Below, piece by piece: positions 1 to 7,613 of a stretch of DNA of 8,794 nucleotides. Under the pieces are notes generated by a model that had not been told where the DNA came from, ran no database searches, and was given only the letters and a program-made list of their open reading frames with translations. The stretch is taken from contig JAEVYV010000179.1 of NCBI GenBank assembly GCA_023392575.1, positions 1 to 8,794 of the forward strand. The letters are read 5' to 3'. The stretch comes from Bacteroidota bacterium (GTDB taxonomy: Bacteria; Bacteroidota; Bacteroidia; Chitinophagales; Chitinophagaceae). Within the stretch, counting starts at the first letter, position 1; each line of letters opens with the position of its first letter. The translations under genes and the position numbers were made by a program.

Positions 1-288
1 GAACAGCGCCACCGACATGGCAATGATGAGCGGCAGGGTGGCCAGCCGGGTGAACAGGCCCAAAATGACAAAAGCGGCACAAAAGAATTCGGCAAACACC
101 ACCATGGATAAAGAAGTGGTGGACCCAATATGAAACGGATCGGCAAACCGCGGGGCTTTTTGCGCAAAATGCATTAGTTTATCAAGGCCATGATTGATCA
201 TCATAAGCGAGCCGGCGCCTAAGCGCAAAGCCAGTACTGCAAAGGAAAAAGCGTTGTCGGATGTGCTGGTGCTGAATAATCTTTTCAT
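1..288 (-). CDS. DoxX family membrane protein (partial, C-terminus beyond window)
   Basis: Reading the complement from the ATG at 288-286 gives 96 codons open to the window edge; about a third of the protein is probably missing, since DoxX proteins are usually 130-150 residues with four membrane helices. Visible are a short polar N-terminus (residues 1-12), a first hydrophobic helix (about 14-31), the family-typical stretch around INHGLDKL (31-38), a loop, a second helix (about 60-78), then GLFTRLATLPL (78-88), the conserved Gly-x-x-Thr-Arg-x-Ala turn before the third helix. DoxX proteins are small inner-membrane proteins, some linked to quinone or thiol oxidation, many of unknown role; no specific activity can be assigned. 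It is divergent from the TPR gene, with 182 bp between the starts. Family assignment is firm from the pattern; function is open. Confidence 0.85.
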   Translation of the reverse strand, partial: MKRLFSTSTSDNAFSFAVLALRLGAGSLMMINHGLDKLMHFAQKAPRFADPFHIGSTTSLSMVVFAEFFCAAFVILGLFTRLATLPLIIAMSVALF

Positions 289-330
289 ATGGGAATATCG
301 AATTGTGGCGCAAGTTTACGCAAACAATTT

Positions 331-361
331 CAAAAATAAGAGGTGCAGGAAAATTGTTAAA
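331..361 (-). promoter_or_regulatory. possible promoter for the DoxX gene
   Basis: The complement of 331-338 reads TATTTTTG, an exact match to the Bacteroidota -7 consensus TAnnTTTG. A poor -33 candidate (TTT, complement of 359-361) lies 20 bp upstream. The predicted transcript start near 325 would leave a leader of about 37 nt before the ATG at 288. The -33 element is weak, so this rests mainly on the octamer and its position. Confidence 0.3.
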
Positions 362-404
362 TCGTTTCGGCAATTGCAATTTTATGAAGTTCTTTGGAAC
401 GATG

Positions 405-420
405 TTTGGCTAAAGCCAAA
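405..420. repeat. 16-bp perfect inverted repeat in the divergent DoxX/TPR spacer
   Basis: TTTGGCT (405-411) and AGCCAAA (414-420) are exact reverse complements around a 2-bp centre. The dyad lies 51 bp before the TPR start codon and well upstream of the DoxX start. Its loop is too short for a good RNA terminator and no gene ends here, so an operator for a dimeric regulator is the simplest reading. That role is inference. The rest of the spacer shows no clear forward promoter: the nearest forward -7 candidate, TATCTTCG at 443-450, has one mismatch and no -33 element at the right distance. Confidence 0.4.
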
Positions 421-470
421 ATAATTCAAATGCATTCAACGTTATCTTCGCAACGGTTAAAGAACGATCT

Positions 471-3400
471 ATGAAGAAAATTTGTACATCAGCTACCTGC
501 TGCCTGCTTTATGTTTTTTCTTTTTCGCAGCAAACCACGTTCTTTAAGGATCCGAATGAAAAGTTCAATGAGGCCAAGGAATATTTTCAAAAAGAACAGT
601 TTAACCTGGCCTACCCGCTTTTTAAAGAACTGCAGCAATCCCTAAAGGAAACGCACAAGGTGAATACGCCCATCGAAGCTCAGGAAATTAATTATTATGC
701 CACGGTCAGTGCGCTGAAGCAAAACGAGGATCGTGCCGAGCAGGACGCCCAGGAATACATTGTGGTCACCAAGAACAACGCCCGGGTGCAGATGATGAAT
801 TTTCACCTGGCCGAATTTTACTTCCGCCGGCGCCGGTTCTCCGATGCTGTTGGATTGTATGAAAACGCCAACATCGCTAATTTAAGCAACCGCGAAATTG
901 CTGATTTGAAATTTCACCAGGGCTATTCCTATTTTACCATGCAGCAGTTTGCACAGGCCAAGCCTTTGCTGAATGCAATTAGGCAGGTAAAGACCGATCC
1001 CAATTACATAGACGCCAATTACTACTATGGCTTTATTGCTTTTCGGGACCGCGACTACAACGAAGCGCTGAAAAGCTTCCGGGTGGTGGAAAACGAACCG
1101 GCTTACGAAGCCCTTGTTCCCTACTACATAGCACAGATCTACTACGTGCAGGGAAATAAGGACGAAGCCGTGGCTTATGCCGAAAACAAGATCAAGCAGG
1201 GAAAAACACAGTATTACGACCTGGAGTTGAAGCAACTGCTCGGGCATGCCTATTTCGAAAAAAAGCAATACGCCAAAGCCGCTCCTTATTTGGAGGATTA
1301 CGTCACCCGTTCCAAAAAGGTGCGCCGGGAAGACCTGTATGAATTGTCCTATGCCTATTACCAGGCAGCCAATTATCCAAAAGCCATCGAAGGGTTTAAA
1401 CAACTAAGTGGGAACGAGGATTCGCTGAGCCAGCATTCGATGTATTTGCTTGGCGATTCGTATTTGAAAACCGGTCAGAAAGCCAATGCCCGGAATGCTT
1501 TTTTGTTTGGCTCTTCCAACAACAGCAATCCGGAACAAAGGGAAATTTCGCGGTTTAATTATGCCAAGCTTTCTTACGAACTAGGCTATCAGGACGAGGG
1601 GCTGAAAAGCCTGCGCAGCTTTTTGAACGATTATCCTGATTCGCGGTACAGAACAGAAGCCATAGAACTGTTGGTAGCCGCCCTGGCCAATACCAATAAT
1701 TACAAAGATGCCCTAACGCTGCTGGAGGGCATTCAAAACCCAACGGCTATAGTAAGGGCCTTGTATCCGCGGATTTTATATGGCCGGGCTACGGAGTTGA
1801 TTAACGATGGACGGTTAGCGGAAGCCAACGGTTTGCTGGACAGAGCCCTGCGGGAACCAGGCAATGCCTCCGTTTTGCCCTGGATCAACTTTTGGAAAGG
1901 GGAACTGGCGTACCGCAACAACAAGATTGATGATGCGATTCGTTATTATTATGCTTATTTAAATGCCGGTGCCCCGGCCTCCGGAGAAGCGAACGAACGA
2001 AGTGTGAAGTACAATTTGGGTTATGCTTATTACCGGAAGGAGAACTATCCGGTTGCCAAAAGTTTTTTTGAGCCACTGGCTGCCAGTGTTTCGCTGAGTT
2101 CGGACCCCATTACCCAAGATGCTTACGTTCGCACGGCCGATGCGTATTATATGAACCGGAGCTATGCCCAGGCAAGGGCCATGTACGATAATGTGATTAA
2201 GTTTTCGTGGCCCGCAGAGGACTACGCCACGTTCCAAAAAGCAATGATCGCCGGTATCAACAACGCAACCGAAAAGATCAGTCTGCTGAACACCCTGGTG
2301 CGAAAATTTCCGCAATCCAGCCTGGTCGGCGATGCCAATAACGAGATAGCAAACACCTATTTGGCCAACGAGCGGTTCAGTGAAGCCATTCCTTATCTCA
2401 ATAACATCATCAACGCTACCGGAAACAGCAGTTTAAAGCCACAGGCCCGGTTAAAGCTGGGAATTGCATACTATAACATGAACAACACCAGTGCGGCGAT
2501 TGATCAATACAAACAATTATTGAGTGCGTACCCCAATTCGCCGGAGGCGGATGATGCGTTGGATAACCTTAAAGTGATTTATGTAGAGCAGGGTCGCCCG
2601 GGTGATTATGCCGATGCGGCCCGGCAGGTGGGCAAGCCCATATCCGCGAGCACGGAAGACTCGCTGACCTACGAAGCGGCCCAGATTCAATACGACAACG
2701 GAAAATTGGCAGAGGCCCTGAATGCCTTCAACACCTATCTGCAACGGTTTTCCAACGGAACCTATTCAACCAATGCACATTTTCACCGTGCAGAAATTTA
2801 CAACAGCCGTAAAGACTGGAACAATGCCCTGAGCAGTTATGCCGTGGTTGCCGAACGGGCGCCCAATACTTTTGCGGAAAGAGCCGTGTTGCAGGCAGCC
2901 CGCATCAATTTCTTTGAATTGAAAAATTATGCCGAGGCGGAAAAATATTATGCACAGCTCAAACAAATCACGGCCAGCCAGGAAAACCGCCTGGAGGCCA
3001 TGCGTGGGTTATTGCGCAGCCAGTACCAACAGCAAAAATGGAGCGATGCCGCGGCCAATGCCAAAGACCTGATTGCCCAAAAGGGCAGCAGTTCCGATGA
3101 TAAGGCGTTGGCCAATATGACCATTGGCAAATCGGCACAAATGGCTGGGCAGTACGATGTGGCCATCAACTCCTTTAAACAGGTGGTGGCCGTGAACAAA
3201 GCCGCCCTGGCCGCTGAGGCCCGCTACGAGATTGCCAACAGCTGGTTTATGGTGGACCGGTTGAGTGATGCGGAAAAAGCAGCGTTTGAAGTAATCAATA
3301 AATCGGGTTCTTACGATTGGTGGGTGACAAAGGCGTATATTCTTTTGGGCGATGTTTATTTCAAGCAAAAAGATTATTTCAACGCCAAGGCCACTTTCCA

Positions 3401-3506
3401 AAGCGTGGCGGAAAATTCCTTATCGGCCGAATTAAAATCAGAAGCCCAGGCCAAGTTGAACAAGGTCATTGAAGAAGAAGGAAAAAACAGTAAACTAAGT
3501 AATTAG
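471..3506 (+). CDS. secreted tetratricopeptide-repeat protein, 1011 residues
   Basis: An exported, almost all-helical TPR protein, likely a periplasmic or outer-membrane-associated scaffold; the ligand is unknown. Residues 1-19 form a signal peptide (MKKI n-region, hydrophobic core about 11-18) with a probable cleavage SFS^QQ at 19/20. The early cysteines (5, 10, 11) lie before or in the core, so a lipoprotein is unlikely. From about residue 30 to the end, helix-turn-helix repeats are continuous; clear units lie near 110-135, 148-170, 184-206, 217-240, 256-278, 290-312, 325-346, 364-392, 513-536, 625-648, 660-688, 735-760, 770-795, 883-908 and 955-980. Many carry the TPR signature (small residue at 8, Tyr at 11, Ala at 20). 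It is larger than the gliding/T9SS lipoprotein SprE/PorW (roughly 870 residues by recollection) and lacks a lipobox, so I do not use that name. First gene of the probable operon; 116 bp precede the barrel gene. Confidence 0.93.
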   Translation: MKKICTSATCCLLYVFSFSQQTTFFKDPNEKFNEAKEYFQKEQFNLAYPLFKELQQSLKETHKVNTPIEAQEINYYATVSALKQNEDRAEQDAQEYIVVTKNNARVQMMNFHLAEFYFRRRRFSDAVGLYENANIANLSNREIADLKFHQGYSYFTMQQFAQAKPLLNAIRQVKTDPNYIDANYYYGFIAFRDRDYNEALKSFRVVENEPAYEALVPYYIAQIYYVQGNKDEAVAYAENKIKQGKTQYYDLELKQLLGHAYFEKKQYAKAAPYLEDYVTRSKKVRREDLYELSYAYYQAANYPKAIEGFKQLSGNEDSLSQHSMYLLGDSYLKTGQKANARNAFLFGSSNNSNPEQREISRFNYAKLSYELGYQDEGLKSLRSFLNDYPDSRYRTEAIELLVAALANTNNYKDALTLLEGIQNPTAIVRALYPRILYGRATELINDGRLAEANGLLDRALREPGNASVLPWINFWKGELAYRNNKIDDAIRYYYAYLNAGAPASGEANERSVKYNLGYAYYRKENYPVAKSFFEPLAASVSLSSDPITQDAYVRTADAYYMNRSYAQARAMYDNVIKFSWPAEDYATFQKAMIAGINNATEKISLLNTLVRKFPQSSLVGDANNEIANTYLANERFSEAIPYLNNIINATGNSSLKPQARLKLGIAYYNMNNTSAAIDQYKQLLSAYPNSPEADDALDNLKVIYVEQGRPGDYADAARQVGKPISASTEDSLTYEAAQIQYDNGKLAEALNAFNTYLQRFSNGTYSTNAHFHRAEIYNSRKDWNNALSSYAVVAERAPNTFAERAVLQAARINFFELKNYAEAEKYYAQLKQITASQENRLEAMRGLLRSQYQQQKWSDAAANAKDLIAQKGSSSDDKALANMTIGKSAQMAGQYDVAINSFKQVVAVNKAALAAEARYEIANSWFMVDRLSDAEKAAFEVINKSGSYDWWVTKAYILLGDVYFKQKDYFNAKATFQSVAENSLSAELKSEAQAKLNKVIEEEGKNSKLSN

Positions 3507-3622
3507 GTCACCGGAAACCGGCAGCTGTAAGAACCAGGGTTTTCACCGGAAAGCAAAATGAAAACGCCGGCTGCAGGCACCCGGTGCGCAGTAATAATTT
3601 ATTGAAACAGCACAATAACAAC
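3507..3622. other. spacer between TPR and barrel genes, no convincing terminator or promoter
   Basis: The spacer is relatively rich in G and C. It contains the 10-mer TCACCGGAAA twice in direct orientation (3508-3517 and 3543-3552, 35 bp apart). An imperfect hairpin can form between 3511-3519 and 3539-3550 (AAACC/GGTTT plus CCGG/CCGG with a bulge), but no T-run follows, so it is not a classic terminator. I found no TAnnTTTG element. Read-through from the TPR gene is therefore the default assumption. Confidence 0.3.
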
Positions 3623-5245
3623 ATGAAATCTTCCATCTTATTAGCGGGAATTTTATTAACAGGCGCCGCAGGTTTTGCTCAGGATACCCTGAAACGCAGG
3701 GAGGTAAATGTAACGTCTACCTTCAAGCCCTCCCTGAAAGAAGCCGCTAAAATCAATATCAATGCGGCTCCGCCCGTTCCCGATACTTCGAGGCCAAGAT
3801 TGCAATACAATATCCCCAACCAAAACCTGTTGTTTGGTTTTCAGCCCGGCAGCTTAAAACCCCTGGCTTTATCCATTGACTCTGGCGGGCGGTGGAACAA
3901 CGAAAGTTATATCAAGGCCGGCTACGGCACCCTGCGCACACCTTTCGTGCAGGCCGGACTATCGGTGGGTGATGGCAAAACCGCGGGCCTGAACCTGTAT
4001 GCCAAACATTTTTCATCAAAAGGCAAACTGGAGTTTCAGGATGTACTGCACACCAATATTGACCTGAATGCGTTTATGCAAACCGCCAATAACCTGGAGT
4101 GGAATGCACGGTTTGGCGGGGTGCAGGAAAAATACAACAAGTATGGATTTGAGCCCAAGGACCTGGAGTTTCCCGAAGATTCCATTAAAGTAAAGTTTCA
4201 AACCTGGAGAGCAAGGTTCGGTTTTCACAACATCAACCGTACGGCGCTGGGTCTTTCTTATGCCCCCGAAGTAAAAATAGATGCTTTCAACGATCAGCTC
4301 AGTAATTCGGAAAGCAATACATACATTAACCTGCCTTTGAAAAAAACGCTGGGCACCGAGTTCGAAGCAGATCTTGCCTTGGAAGCCAATTTTGCGCAAT
4401 ACAAACCCGAAGGCAAGACAAAGGTGAATAACAATTTTGTGGCGCTGTCTCCTTCGCTTTTGTATAAAACCGCCAACCTGAACCTGCAGGCCGGCATCAA
4501 ACCATCCTGGGACAACGGGGCGTTTAAATTATTTCCCAATGTGATGGTAGAATTTAGTTCCAGCGACGACCGCATTTCGTTTCAGGCCGGCTGGCTGGGG
4601 CACATGCGCTATTCGGGCTACCAGTACATGGCCGGCTTGAACCCCTGGATATGGGCGCCGCTGACGACACAAAACACCTGGATCGAAGAACGCTACGCCG
4701 GCTTTAAGGGTTCGGCGGGGAACCACTTCAATTACAGTGTCAAAGTAGCGCACAACAAGATCAACAACCAACCCCTGTTTGTAAACGACACCATGAGCGG
4801 CAAATCGTTTGAGGTTTTGAATGAGGCGGAAATGAAGGTGATGAATTTTACCGGCGAGCTGGGCTACACGGTGGGAGAGAGGTTTTCCATCATCTCGAAC
4901 CTGACGTTTAACCGGTACAAGCCGGAGGTGCAGGAAAAAGCATGGGGACTGCTGCCCCTGGAGTTTAATACAACCATGAAAGTGCAGGTGCTTAAGGATC
5001 TGTATGTGCATGCAAATCTTTTTGCATTCGACGGCCCCTGGTCGCTGACCAAGAACGGTAGAAAAAACCTGCAGGGCGCCATGGACCTGGGGGCCGGACT
5101 GGAGTTTAAAATTGTTGACAATATAAAACTATGGGCCCAGTTCAATAATATCTTAAACAAAGAATACCAGCGCTGGAACCAATATCCAACTTATGGGTTC
5201 AACTTCCTGGGCGGAGTTGTATTTTCGTTCGCTCAAATTAAATAA
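3623..5245 (+). CDS. outer-membrane beta-barrel protein, TonB-receptor-like, without evident plug domain
   Basis: A 540-residue outer-membrane protein. The frame is open from a GTG at 3584, but ATG 3623 is chosen because a clean signal peptide starts there: MKSS, hydrophobic core 5-18, cleavage GFA^QD at 19/20. The mature N-terminus (20 to about 92) carries VNVTSTFKPSLKEA (about 28-41), which resembles the opening of TonB-receptor plugs. It is followed by a proline-rich link and YNIPNQNLLFGFQPG (62-76). This is too short for a whole plug of about 110-130 residues, and no TonB box stands out. From about 95 to 540 the sequence alternates polar and hydrophobic residues with aromatic girdles, as in a large barrel. 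The C-terminus (FNNILNKEYQRW, then a last strand with Phe near the end) is like that of TonB-dependent receptors. It lies between the TPR gene and a gene starting one base after its stop. Active nutrient import is doubtful without a plug; a passive or structural role with the TPR protein is inference. Confidence 0.85.
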   Translation: MKSSILLAGILLTGAAGFAQDTLKRREVNVTSTFKPSLKEAAKININAAPPVPDTSRPRLQYNIPNQNLLFGFQPGSLKPLALSIDSGGRWNNESYIKAGYGTLRTPFVQAGLSVGDGKTAGLNLYAKHFSSKGKLEFQDVLHTNIDLNAFMQTANNLEWNARFGGVQEKYNKYGFEPKDLEFPEDSIKVKFQTWRARFGFHNINRTALGLSYAPEVKIDAFNDQLSNSESNTYINLPLKKTLGTEFEADLALEANFAQYKPEGKTKVNNNFVALSPSLLYKTANLNLQAGIKPSWDNGAFKLFPNVMVEFSSSDDRISFQAGWLGHMRYSGYQYMAGLNPWIWAPLTTQNTWIEERYAGFKGSAGNHFNYSVKVAHNKINNQPLFVNDTMSGKSFEVLNEAEMKVMNFTGELGYTVGERFSIISNLTFNRYKPEVQEKAWGLLPLEFNTTMKVQVLKDLYVHANLFAFDGPWSLTKNGRKNLQGAMDLGAGLEFKIVDNIKLWAQFNNILNKEYQRWNQYPTYGFNFLGGVVFSFAQIK

Positions 5246-5246
5246 G

Positions 5247-5864
5247 GTGCTGTCTTTACTTACAAAATATTTGCTGCAATACCGGAGGCTTTGTATTCCC
5301 CACGTGGGTACGTTTGAACTGGTGCAGCAACCGGCGGAATTTAGTGTGGTGGATCAGTTGATGCTGCCGCCGGCCTTTCGCCTCAGCTGGACCAGTAGTG
5401 ATTTTTTACCCGAGCACCAGTTGTCTTATCTGGCAGCCGCCAGCCGGGCCGATAAAGAAAAAACCCGGGCGGAGCTGGACCAGTTTGGGCAGGGCTTTTA
5501 TTCGAAACTGGAAAAACAAACATTCACCTGGAACGGGATCGGTACGGTAAAAAAAGAAAACGGATCGGTTCATGTTGCCAAAGAGTTTTTGCAGGTAGAC
5601 GGCTGGGAAGTGGTGCCGGCGCACAAAGTGGTTCGGGAACATGCCGAACACAGCATGTTGGTTGGCGACCGGCAAATGACCTCGCAGCAGGTGGCTGATA
5701 CTTTGGGTAAGGGTGGAAAAAAACGGTCTTATGTCGTTCTCATTGGGTGGATTTTGTTTGTCTTGACCTTGCTGGCCATCATTTTTCTGTTGTATAAAAA
5801 CGGGTTCAATCCCTTGTCGTCGGGACTAAAAATGAAAACCTCCGCCAACAGTCTTTACCTCTAA
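5247..5864 (+). CDS. HU-CCDC81 domain membrane protein, 205 residues, no SPOR domain
   Basis: Two small HU/IHF-like domains of the bacterial CCDC81 type followed by one membrane helix. Residues 1-29 (LLTKYLLQYRRLCIPHVGTF, then EL) match the start of the first domain, where a short helix precedes a Cys-Ile-Pro and Gly-x-Phe strand. Residues about 66-112 form the second, with FYSKLEK and WNGIGTVKKENG. The helix is about 161-183, after the basic GKGGKKR (155-160 region), which places the N-terminal part in the cytoplasm and leaves about 22 residues outside. Many Bacteroidota relatives end in a peptidoglycan-binding SPOR domain; this one does not. The start is taken as GTG 5247, one base after the barrel stop, because the domain begins there. 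An ATG at 5193 in frame would add 18 unfamiliar residues and overlap the barrel gene by 53 bp. Tight spacing implies translational coupling. Proposed roles for the family (nucleic acid or envelope tethering) are not proven. Confidence 0.85.
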   Translation: MLSLLTKYLLQYRRLCIPHVGTFELVQQPAEFSVVDQLMLPPAFRLSWTSSDFLPEHQLSYLAAASRADKEKTRAELDQFGQGFYSKLEKQTFTWNGIGTVKKENGSVHVAKEFLQVDGWEVVPAHKVVREHAEHSMLVGDRQMTSQQVADTLGKGGKKRSYVVLIGWILFVLTLLAIIFLLYKNGFNPLSSGLKMKTSANSLYL

Positions 5865-5897
5865 TGTTTTTTGATTGCCTATTTTGCAGCCCATTGT

Positions 5898-6791
5898 ATG
5901 AGTAAGGTACACTACACCCAATGTCCGGTTTGCGGCAGTCCGGCCATCAATCCATTGCTAACCGTAAAAGATCATTCGGTAAGCCAGGAAGAATTTGTGA
6001 TCTGGCAATGCGGCAACTGCAGTCTGCGCTTTACACAGGACGTGCCGGACGAGACTTCTATCGGACCTTATTACCAGTCGCCGGATTATATTTCGCACAG
6101 CAACACCAGTAAGGGTTTGTTGAACAAACTGTATCAGCGGGTGCGCAAATTCACCCTGCGGCAAAAAGCTTCGTTGATCATTAACAATACCACGGCCCAG
6201 GGCAGCATACTGGATATTGGCGCTGGTATAGGCGCTTTCCTGGATGAAATGAAAAAAAGCCAGTGGAAGATTGCCGGCATCGAGCCGGATGAAGGAGCAA
6301 GGGCGCAGGCCAAAAAGCTTTTTGGCCTGGAACTGCAACCGGCCGTCGCATTGCAGGAGTTGCCGCACCGCAGTTTTGATGCCATTACCCTGTGGCATGT
6401 GCTGGAACACGTGCAAGCCTTGCATGAATATGTGGCGCAACTAAAAATGCTTTTAAAGCCAGGGGGTAAGATCTTTATTGCCGTGCCCAATTACCACTCT
6501 TTGGACGCACAGATCTACCGCAATTACTGGGCGGCTTACGATGTGCCACGGCATTTGTATCATTTTACACCAAAAGCCATGAGGGTGTTGCTGCAACAGC
6601 ACGGCTTAAAAATTACCGCAACCAAACCCATGTGGTTTGATGCTTTTTACATCAGCCTGTTGAGCAGCAAATACCACAGGGGAAAAACTTCCTGGATTGG
6701 GGCAGGCCTTAGTGGTTTGCGGTCAAACCTGAATGCCCTGTTTCAGCAAAAGGCGGCCAGCTCGCTGATTTACATTGTTTCCGAAGATTAA
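5898..6791 (+). CDS. zinc-ribbon class I SAM-dependent methyltransferase
   Basis: A 297-residue cytoplasmic methyltransferase of the Methyltransf_23 type. The frame is open from a TTG at 5871, but ATG 5898 gives the normal family start. Residues 9-41 hold two Cys-x-x-Cys pairs (C9/C12 and C38/C41), a probable zinc ribbon. SAM-binding motif I is ILDIGAGIG (104-112), the acidic motif II is GIEPD (127-131), and WHVLEHV (166-172) is the motif IV/post-I region. LLKPGGKIFIAVPN (185-198) is the usual strand after it, and DVPRHLYHFTP (215-225) is a conserved motif in this subfamily. The substrate is unknown; sugar or surface-glycan C-methyltransferases share the zinc ribbon but are longer, so this is not claimed. 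It lies 33 bp after the HU-CCDC81 stop, so it is the probable last gene of the operon, and converges on the cyclotransferase gene with a 4-bp overlap. Confidence 0.92.
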   Translation: MSKVHYTQCPVCGSPAINPLLTVKDHSVSQEEFVIWQCGNCSLRFTQDVPDETSIGPYYQSPDYISHSNTSKGLLNKLYQRVRKFTLRQKASLIINNTTAQGSILDIGAGIGAFLDEMKKSQWKIAGIEPDEGARAQAKKLFGLELQPAVALQELPHRSFDAITLWHVLEHVQALHEYVAQLKMLLKPGGKIFIAVPNYHSLDAQIYRNYWAAYDVPRHLYHFTPKAMRVLLQQHGLKITATKPMWFDAFYISLLSSKYHRGKTSWIGAGLSGLRSNLNALFQQKAASSLIYIVSED

Positions 6792-7582
6792 AAATCAAAT
6801 TGGATCTCGTACAATTCGGGCCAGTATTTGCCGGTAACGTAAACTTTTTTGGTAGCGGGGTTGTAGGCAATGCCATTGAGTTCGGCTGCGTGGGGGTCTT
6901 TGGCTTTCACCTTGTTTACCAGCTCTGTCAGATCCATTTTGGCAACCACCTGACCATTGGAAGGGTCGATCTTTAAAATATAATTGTACAGCCATTGGTT
7001 GGCATACACAAAGCCATTGATGTATTCCAGTTCGTTGATGTTTACAGCCGGGGCTTCGTTTTCGGTAACGGCCTGTACCCGCAATAAGCGAAAGGTTTGC
7101 GGTTCGTAAAAGTACAGGTTGTTGCTGCCGTCACTGGCAATCAAATTTTTTCCATCGTTGGTCAGGCCCCAGCCCTCCGGGTTCAAACGCAGTTCTTTGA
7201 TTTTTTTAAAATCCTTGGCTGAGTAAACGTTGACCACCCGTTCCTTCCAGGTAAGCTGGTAAACCGTGTCGTTTAACACGGTGATCCCTTCCCCAAAATA
7301 TTTCTCGCCTATGGCTACCTCTTGGACCACTTTTCCCGTTGCCAAATCCATCTTTACCAATTTCGATGGCCCGTAGTTGCCGGTGCTTTCCAGCAAATAG
7401 CCGTTGTAAAACTCCAGGCCTTCGGTAAAATAACTGGTGTCGTGCGGATGCACAGAAAGGACACTATAGCTCAGAACAGGCGTGGTTCTAACCGGGGCAT
7501 CGGTTCCGCCGTCTTCGCTATTGTTACAACCTATAAAGATTAATGCTAATGCAGAAGATGAGAGCCAGCCAAATGTTTTCAT
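6788..7582 (-). CDS. glutaminyl-peptide cyclotransferase, plant-type beta-propeller lipoprotein
   Basis: Converts N-terminal glutamine of exported proteins to pyroglutamate with loss of ammonia. It belongs to the papaya-type (Glu_cyclase_2) five-bladed propeller family, not the zinc-dependent animal type. The 264-residue protein begins at the ATG at 7582-7580 with a lipoprotein signal: hydrophobic 7-17 and lipobox FIGC with Cys19. The open frame reaches upstream to 7780, but the signal fixes the start. After Cys19 comes NNSEDGGTD, an acidic tether that may resemble a Bacteroidota surface-export signal. Family motifs follow in order: FTEGLEF (52-58), GEGIT (97-101), YQLTWKE (108-114), EGWGLT (136-141), ASDGS (149-153), INELEYINGFVYANQW (182-197), ELNGIAY (234-240) and VTGKYWPELYE (249-259). 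Length and motifs look complete. It shares its upstream region with the M43 protease gene; its stop lies inside the methyltransferase stop. Confidence 0.95.
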   Translation of the reverse strand: MKTFGWLSSSALALIFIGCNNSEDGGTDAPVRTTPVLSYSVLSVHPHDTSYFTEGLEFYNGYLLESTGNYGPSKLVKMDLATGKVVQEVAIGEKYFGEGITVLNDTVYQLTWKERVVNVYSAKDFKKIKELRLNPEGWGLTNDGKNLIASDGSNNLYFYEPQTFRLLRVQAVTENEAPAVNINELEYINGFVYANQWLYNYILKIDPSNGQVVAKMDLTELVNKVKAKDPHAAELNGIAYNPATKKVYVTGKYWPELYEIQFDF

Positions 7583-7586
7583 CGGA

Positions 7587-7594
7587 CAAAAATA
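7587..7594 (-). promoter_or_regulatory. possible -7 element close before the cyclotransferase start
   Basis: The complement reads TATTTTTG, an exact TAnnTTTG match and the same octamer as upstream of the DoxX gene. Its end is only 4 bp before the ATG at 7582, so transcription from it would give an almost leaderless mRNA. No TTG-type -33 element is found at 17-23 bp. It may be chance in an AT-rich stretch. Confidence 0.2.
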
Positions 7595-7613
7595 AGGGAT
7601 GAAAAAGAAGACA

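Noticed and set aside
194..424. 76-codon forward open frame at the left edge
   Set aside because: Its first half is antisense to the DoxX gene, which has clear family motifs, and the rest crosses the divergent spacer.
882..1403. 173-codon antisense open frame inside the TPR gene
   Set aside because: It lies wholly opposite a strong coding frame, shows no recognisable domain, and its hydrophobic look comes from reading TPR codons backwards.
471..3506. Naming the TPR gene sprE/porW of the gliding and type IX secretion apparatus
   Set aside because: No lipobox is present, the protein is longer than I recall for that family, and the neighbours are not T9SS core genes.
3511..3550. Rho-independent terminator after the TPR gene
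   Set aside because: The stem is imperfect with a three-base bulge and no T-run follows it.
3558..3605. 15-codon ORF (ATG to TGA) upstream of the barrel gene, as a leader peptide
   Set aside because: No repeated regulatory codons, no attenuator-like hairpin with a T-run; too short to separate from chance.
4529..5011. 160-codon antisense open frame inside the barrel gene
   Set aside because: No family resemblance or export signal; it is explained as the complement of the barrel reading frame.
5193..5246. ATG 5193 as the start of the HU-CCDC81 gene
   Set aside because: It lies 53 bp inside the barrel gene and its extra 18 residues are the barrel sequence in another frame; the domain itself starts at GTG 5247.
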